From NCBI RefSeq assembly GCF_020711235.1, contig NZ_JAJFAV010000002.1, forward strand, positions 558,001 to 622,000: a stretch of DNA of 64,000 bases. Reading direction: 5' to 3'. This document shows positions 60,485 to 64,000 of the stretch, piece by piece (position 1 is the stretch's first letter; each line of letters starts with the position of its first letter). The translations under genes and the position numbers were made by a program. The notes under the pieces are model-generated. The model saw only the letters and a list, made by a program, of their open reading frames with translations. It was not told where the DNA came from and searched no databases. This stretch comes from Hymenobacter sp. 15J16-1T3B (GTDB lineage: Bacteria > Bacteroidota > Bacteroidia > Cytophagales > Hymenobacteraceae).

Positions 60485-61186
60485 ATGAAAGTTGAAATCT
60501 GGTCCGATATCATGTGCCCGTTCTGCTACATCGGCAAGCGGCGCTTCGAAGCCGCGCTGCAGCAGTTTGCCCACGCCGACAAGGTGGAAGTGACTTGGCG
60601 CAGCTTCGAGCTGGACCCGAACATGCAGACGCGCCCCGGCCAGACCATTCACCAGTTGCTGGCCGAACGCAAAGGCGTCTCGGAAGCCGAGGGCCGGCGC
60701 ATGAACGAGCACATGGCCGGCGTGGCCCAAGAAGTGGGCCTGCGCTTCGATTTTGAGCGCATGCAGCCGGTCAACACCTTTAAGGCCCACCGCTTTGCGC
60801 ACCTGGCCGCCGCCCACGGCCAGCAAGATGCAGCCGAGGAGCGCCTGTTCGCTGCCTACTTTACCGAGGGCCGCAACCTCGACGACGACGCCACCTTGGC
60901 CGCGCTGGGCGCCGACCTGGGCCTGCCCGCCGACGCCGTGCCCCACATGCTGGCTTCCGAGGCGTATGCCCAGGAAGTGCGCGTCGACGAATACCACGCC
61001 CGGCAGATTGGCGTGCGCGGCGTGCCTTACTTCGTGTTCAACGACAAGTACGCCGTATCGGGCGCCCAGCCGGCCGAGCTGTTCCAGGAGGTGCTGACCA
61101 AGGTGTGGGACGAGTTCAACCCCGCGCCTGCGCCCGTTACCCTGGCCGACGGCCCCGCCTGCGGCATCGACGGCGCCGACTGCTAA
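60485..61186 (+). CDS. DsbA-family oxidoreductase, FrnE-like
   Basis: A 233-residue thioredoxin-fold protein without signal peptide. The active site is SDIMCPFCYIGKRRF (C11-P-F-C14), then a helical insertion (about 60-165), and the cis-Pro loop GVRGVPYFVFNDKYAVSGAQ. This is the FrnE/2-hydroxychromene isomerase-like branch of DsbA proteins, cytosolic thiol oxidoreductases linked to oxidative stress. The C-terminal ACGIDGADC adds two cysteines, as in FrnE of Deinococcus, which has an extra C-terminal CxxxxC-type motif. The partner is unknown. A strong terminator follows at 61213. Confidence 0.94.
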   Translation: MKVEIWSDIMCPFCYIGKRRFEAALQQFAHADKVEVTWRSFELDPNMQTRPGQTIHQLLAERKGVSEAEGRRMNEHMAGVAQEVGLRFDFERMQPVNTFKAHRFAHLAAAHGQQDAAEERLFAAYFTEGRNLDDDATLAALGADLGLPADAVPHMLASEAYAQEVRVDEYHARQIGVRGVPYFVFNDKYAVSGAQPAELFQEVLTKVWDEFNPAPAPVTLADGPACGIDGADC

Positions 61187-61212
61187 GGGCAGCTGGAAGT
61201 TGACCAATCCGG

Positions 61213-61243
61213 AAACGGCGCCCTGCAAAGGGCGCCGTTTTTG
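61213..61243 (+). terminator. Rho-independent terminator after the DsbA/FrnE gene
   Basis: A 12-bp perfect stem, AAACGGCGCCCT with AGGGCGCCGTTT, loop GCAA, then TTTG. It is 26 bases past the stop at 61186. Confidence 0.9.
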
Positions 61244-61296
61244 CTGATGCCGGCGGCGGAGCGGGGCGTGGTTATCTTCGGCTTTTGCCCGTTGTA

Positions 61297-61605
61297 ATGT
61301 CCGCTGCCGAAACCGAATTCCGCGCCATTGGCGCCGCTTTACCCCAGGCCGAAGCTGGTCAGCTGTTCGGCAAGCCGTGCTACAAAATCAACGGCAAAGC
61401 CTTCGTGTGCTTCTTTCAGGAAGCCATGGTGTTCAAGCTCACCGCCGAGGCCCACCGCGAGGCCTTGGCCCTCGACGGCTCCCTGTTGTTCGACCCGGCC
61501 GGCAAGGGGCGCGCCATGAAGGAGTGGGTGCAGGTGCCCGCCGAGTACCAGGCACGGTGGCCGGCATTGGCCGCCGCGGCGCAGCAGTACGTGCGCGAAC
61601 AGTAG
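61297..61605 (+). CDS. TfoX/MmcQ-like small protein
   Basis: A 102-residue protein starting MSAAETEFRAIGAALPQAEA. The central strands GQLFGKPCYKINGKAFVCFF and MVFKLTAEAHREAL, then a MKEWVQVPAEYQARW segment, match the TfoX N-terminal/MmcQ-YjbR-like fold. The function is not known; it is too short to hold the TfoX C-terminal domain. Start ATG 61297 follows a near match to the -7 element (TATCTTCG at 61273-61280). A START-domain gene converges on it. Confidence 0.8.
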   Translation: MSAAETEFRAIGAALPQAEAGQLFGKPCYKINGKAFVCFFQEAMVFKLTAEAHREALALDGSLLFDPAGKGRAMKEWVQVPAEYQARWPALAAAAQQYVREQ

Positions 61606-61642
61606 GTGCGCCCGATGGGGGCAGCACCCGGGGCAGCCACCT

Positions 61643-61700
61643 ACGGCCGACGCCCGCCGCGGCTCCGGTTGCGGGAACTTGCGCGGCGGGCGTCGGCCGT
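61643..61700. terminator. Long hairpin between convergent TfoX-like and START genes
   Basis: A 19-bp perfect stem (61643-61661 with 61682-61700, core GGCCGACGCCCGCCGC) and a 20-nt loop. No T tract. It is similar in kind to the hairpin at 59096. Confidence 0.55.
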
Positions 61701-61712
61701 GGCTGAGAGTGG

Positions 61713-62411
61713 TTAGCGTTGGGCGGTTTCGGGGCTTAGGAACCCGAACGAGCGGTTTTGGTAGCGCGGCAGCTGCAGGCCGTTGCGGAGCTTCATAAAC
61801 GAGTTGTACGGAGCCACCGGCGCAATCATGTTGATCAGCCAGGTCGGCAATTCTCCGCCCGGATCGACGCGAAAGGTGTAGGCAATCTGCAGGCGGCTGT
61901 CGGTAATCTGGCGCACCGTCCACTGGCCCGTCCAGGAGGGCACGCGCACGATGTCGTTCTGCGGAGCCACCATGCCGTTGACCGAGTTGGTGTGGATGAT
62001 GAGCTGCCGCTCGGCCGGGGCGTACTGAAACTGAAGGTGCATCACCACGTCGCGGTTGGCCACGGGGCGGGGCATTTGGCTTTCGAGGTAGTAATACAGC
62101 TCCGTTTCACTGACGCGGCGCAGCAGGCGCGCGCGCTTGGTATTGCTGATGACCTCCGTGTAGTTGTCCACGTCGGTGTACAGTGCTACCAGCTGAGCCA
62201 GGGTGCCGGGCATCTCGCAATGCACCCGGATTTCCTTAAAGCGGCTATCGGGCGAGTGCCGCGAGTACACCTGAATGCCGTTCTTGTTGGTTTCCAACCG
62301 CCACGACTCCAGCGCCGCTGCCTGCGTGGCAAGCGGCGCCGTTAGGGCGGGGCCAAGCAAGCTCAGCACCGCGGCGAGGCTGGCTATACACAACGCGCGG
62401 AGGGTACGCAT
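61713..62411 (-). CDS. START-domain protein, exported
   Basis: A 232-residue protein with a signal peptide (1-28, SLAAVLSLLGPALTAPLA). The START/SRPBCC domain fills the rest: WRLETNKNGIQVYSRHSPDS, FKEIRVHCEMPGTLAQLVAL, YTDVDNYTEVISNTKRARLL, YYYLESQMPRPVANRDVVM and a final helix SFMKLRNGLQLP. START domains bind lipids or other hydrophobic ligands in a deep pocket. A periplasmic ligand carrier is likely, but the ligand is unknown. Start ATG 62411 opens the signal peptide; 62471 is less likely. Confidence 0.92.
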   Translation of the reverse strand: MRTLRALCIASLAAVLSLLGPALTAPLATQAAALESWRLETNKNGIQVYSRHSPDSRFKEIRVHCEMPGTLAQLVALYTDVDNYTEVISNTKRARLLRRVSETELYYYLESQMPRPVANRDVVMHLQFQYAPAERQLIIHTNSVNGMVAPQNDIVRVPSWTGQWTVRQITDSRLQIAYTFRVDPGGELPTWLINMIAPVAPYNSFMKLRNGLQLPRYQNRSFGFLSPETAQR

Positions 62412-62588
62412 GAGGAGGTCAGGTGGGGCGTAGTAGGGAAACGAGCAGCAAAACGGATTGTGAAAATACAACCTTGAAACTGAATAAAACAGTTTTCATG
62501 CCGGAACTCACAACTTTATGTGAGTTCCGCGGTTTCCCCGCGCCGCCAAGCTAGTCTTCGGCCTAGAAACGGCCACCCGCAGTGCTCC

Positions 62589-62969
62589 TCACGCGGCGGC
62601 CGGCAGGTGCGTACGGCAGGCAAAATGAAAGAGCGGCGAGAGCAGCAACTTGCTGAGCTGCACTTCGCGCATGGCGTAGCCGTTGCTGCGGTGCTCTTCG
62701 AAGTAGGCGCGGCAGGCGCGCTGCACGGCGTTGTACACGGCTGCGGCCGAATAACGGCTCAGCAGTTCGCGCAAGGCGTTGAGGTCGTCGGCGCTGAAGT
62801 GGGCATTCAGGGCCAAAAACGACAAGAATTCTTCGCGCGCCGCCAACGAAGCCGGCTGAATGGTAGCCGTGGTGCCGGCGGTATGGGCCGGAGCGGTGGC
62901 CGAGGCGCAGGTGGCCTGCATTATAAAGCGGATCGATTCAGCGGCGGAGGAAGTAGAAGTGTGCATCAT
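62589..62969 (-). CDS. Hypothetical protein
   Basis: A 126-residue protein I do not recognise. Residues 1-45 are Ala/Thr/Ser-rich; the rest is helical (REEFLSFLALNAHFSADDL, LRELLSRYSAAAVYNAVQRA and ACRAYFEEHRSNGYAM). There is no lipobox or membrane segment. It has a convincing Bacteroidota promoter at 63026-63055, 57 bases upstream, which argues that it is expressed. A palindrome overlapping the -33 element suggests regulation. Confidence 0.65.
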   Translation of the reverse strand: MMHTSTSSAAESIRFIMQATCASATAPAHTAGTTATIQPASLAAREEFLSFLALNAHFSADDLNALRELLSRYSAAAVYNAVQRACRAYFEEHRSNGYAMREVQLSKLLLSPLFHFACRTHLPAAA

Positions 62970-63025
62970 GATTGACTTGGTGGAAGTTTGTATGAATATA
63001 GGTAAATAAATTATATATTAAGTTA

Positions 63026-63055
63026 CATAAATAAGGAATTTTACCAGTAGTCCAA
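63026..63055 (-). promoter_or_regulatory. Promoter for the hypothetical gene at 62589
   Basis: On the minus strand TTG (63055-63053), a spacer of exactly 19 bases, then TATTTATG (63033-63026), one base off TAnnTTTG. The spacing is the Bacteroidota -33/-7 norm, and the region is AT-rich. Confidence 0.6.
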
Positions 63056-63065
63056 TTGCAATTGG
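63052..63065. promoter_or_regulatory. 14-bp perfect palindrome CCAATTGCAATTGG, possible operator
   Basis: Perfect inverted repeat (CCAATTG/CAATTGG) overlapping the -33 element of the adjacent promoter. A partial copy, ACCAATTTT, follows at about 63070-63078. A bound repressor would block the promoter. Confidence 0.45.
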
Positions 63066-63227
63066 TTAAGACCAATTTTCGAGCTCGACGGTAAGGGCGC
63101 CGCCACAAGGACTATCGATGAGCCGTTGACTATCGTTGTTTTCGATACTAATGGCTACGCGCAAGCCTGGTGCCCGGCGGGCGGGCTCATTTCGGCCAGT
63201 GCCCGCCACTCGCCGGGGCCGTAAGGC

Positions 63228-63656
63228 CTACGCCGAGACGGTGATAAGGCATTGAGAGTACTGATTTTCCGCTTCTTGCTGGTGCTGTTGGGCGAGCAAG
63301 CGCCGCCACAGCGCGTAAGAAATCAGCATGAAGCCGAGAAACAGCAGGGGTGAGGCCACCAGCCAAAAGCCGTCGTGGGCGGCCGAGCGGGCCACGCTGG
63401 CGCCGAGCAAGTTGAAGGTGAAGCCGGCGTACGCCCATTCCTTGAGCGTGCGGTGCCAGGGCTGCAGCAGCGCCGCGGCGCCCAGCAGCTTGCCGATGCC
63501 CAGCACCGTGAGCACGTGCTCGGGGTAGCCCAGGTGGCGCATGATTTCCTGGCCTGAAGGATGGTGAATAACTTCAGAAATGCCGCCGAACAGCATAAAG
63601 GCGGCGAAAGGCAGAGCAAAGCTCCAGTGCAGGGTGGCTATGGTTTTCGGTTTCAT
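63228..63656 (-). CDS. DoxX-like membrane protein
   Basis: A 142-residue inner-membrane protein with four predicted helices: FALPFAAFMLFGGISEVI, VLTVLGIGKLLGAAALLQP, WAYAGFTFNLLGASVA and FWLVASPLLFLGFMLISYAL. LTVLGIGKLLGAAALL and KEWAYAGFTF are typical of DoxX/DoxD-like small proteins of Bacteroidota. No catalytic residues are known for the family; some are linked to thiol or oxidative stress. It is divergent from the GlxA-like regulator, with 135 bases between the starts, so that regulator may control it. A -7 match TATTTTTG lies at 63701-63708 on the minus strand. Confidence 0.88.
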   Translation of the reverse strand: MKPKTIATLHWSFALPFAAFMLFGGISEVIHHPSGQEIMRHLGYPEHVLTVLGIGKLLGAAALLQPWHRTLKEWAYAGFTFNLLGASVARSAAHDGFWLVASPLLFLGFMLISYALWRRLLAQQHQQEAENQYSQCLITVSA

Positions 63657-63700
63657 GGCGCAGCGTGGTTTGCTAATAAAGTTGGGGTTGATTTGTATTC

Positions 63701-63708
63701 CAAAAATA
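63701..63708 (-). promoter_or_regulatory. Putative -7 element (TATTTTTG) for the DoxX-like gene
   Basis: An exact TAnnTTTG match 45 bases before ATG 63656. No TTG stands 19 bases upstream. Confidence 0.4.
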
Positions 63709-63791
63709 TTAGCAATTTGCGCGTGTTGCCGGGGGCAAATGCGTCCGGTTGCGGGTGTATTCCGACATTGTGCTACGCAAAAAGCAAAGCC

Positions 63792-64000
63792 ATGAAGCAA
63801 ATAACGATTCTAGTGCCGCACGGCGCCGTGCTCGGCAGCATCGAGGGGCCGCGGCTGGTGTTTTCGGAGGTTAATCAGCTGCTGCAGCGCTTGGGCAAGC
63901 CGCCCCTGTTTCGGGTGCAGCTGGTGGGGCTCACGCCCGAAACGCCGGTGTGCGGCGGGCTTTACAGCATCCGCACCGAACAGCTCATCGGCGACGTGGA
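63792..64000 (+). CDS. GlxA-type AraC-family transcriptional regulator, 3' truncated by window edge
   Basis: The first 69 residues of a protein that runs off the window, starting MKQITILVPHGAVLGSIEGP and continuing through VNQLLQRLGKPPLFRVQLVG. This is the start of a DJ-1/PfpI-like domain as in GlxA-family regulators, whose C-terminus is an AraC-type helix-turn-helix. Only the N-terminal domain can be seen; the DNA-binding domain must lie beyond 64000. It is divergent from the DoxX-like gene, an arrangement in which the regulator often controls its neighbour. Confidence 0.75.
   Translation, partial: MKQITILVPHGAVLGSIEGPRLVFSEVNQLLQRLGKPPLFRVQLVGLTPETPVCGGLYSIRTEQLIGDV

Overview
The window looks like chromosomal DNA from a high-GC member of the Bacteroidota, most likely Hymenobacter or a close relative (order Cytophagales). 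Four secreted proteins end in a type IX secretion (Por) sorting domain. Several genes carry the Bacteroidota -7 promoter element TAnnTTTG 20-40 bases before the start codon, Shine-Dalgarno sequences are not evident, and families such as DUF2652, DUF4136, DUF2141, DUF6268 and HD-DUF5706 are typical of this group. GC is high except in short AT-rich promoter islands. The genus is inferred, not proven. I see no rRNA, insertion sequence, prophage or CRISPR array. There is one tRNA, tRNA-Arg(CCU).

Layout. 1-1.7 kb: a small plus-strand cluster (truncated DUF1572/DinB-like protein, GNAT acetyltransferase, DinB-like protein). 2-4.6 kb: tRNA-Arg, then a class III cyclase-like DUF2652 protein convergent with an HD-DUF5706 (PycTM-like) membrane protein. 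4.8-8.8 kb: a metallophosphoesterase joined to a kinase-like middle region and an Omp85-type barrel. 9.3-18.1 kb: a 2918-residue repeat-built T9SS surface protein behind an AT-rich leader. 18.3-22.4 kb: DUF6268 outer-membrane protein, polyphosphate kinase and SixA phosphatase. 22.5-25.8 kb: tandem M43 metalloproteases exported by T9SS. 26-28.5 kb: HflX and a GNAT ORF running in frame into a cytochrome c lipoprotein. 28.5-34.4 kb: GH5-like glycosidase, glycosyltransferase, RfbC and MurF (envelope and polysaccharide). 34.5-39.6 kb: FG-GAP/VCBS T9SS protein, omega-amidase/nitrilase, methionine aminotransferase and a small unknown. 39.6-46.7 kb: six-PAS soluble histidine kinase, two STAS-like paralogues, and a protease/propeller/barrel protein. 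46.8-51.5 kb: fasciclin protein, MsrA lipoprotein, DUF4136 lipoprotein, a third STAS-like paralogue, an MHS-type transporter and a small unknown. 51.5-64 kb: ferredoxin-type reductase, aldo/keto reductase, a fourth STAS-like gene coupled to an alpha/beta hydrolase, Gfo/Idh oxidoreductase, DUF2141 protein, SDR, a fifth STAS-like gene, YdeI-like protein, lipoprotein, DsbA/FrnE protein, TfoX-like protein, START protein, a small unknown, a DoxX-like protein and the start of a GlxA-type regulator.

Most genes are housekeeping, envelope or secreted functions in one- to three-gene units. Convergent pairs are usually separated by long hairpins that probably terminate both transcripts. Points most worth a second look are the DUF2652/HD-PycTM neighbour pair, the phosphoesterase/kinase-like/Omp85 fusion, the five scattered STAS-like paralogues, the GNAT-cytochrome c read-through, and a GTGAAGTT-type repeat that sits at gene 3' ends and supplies stop codons.
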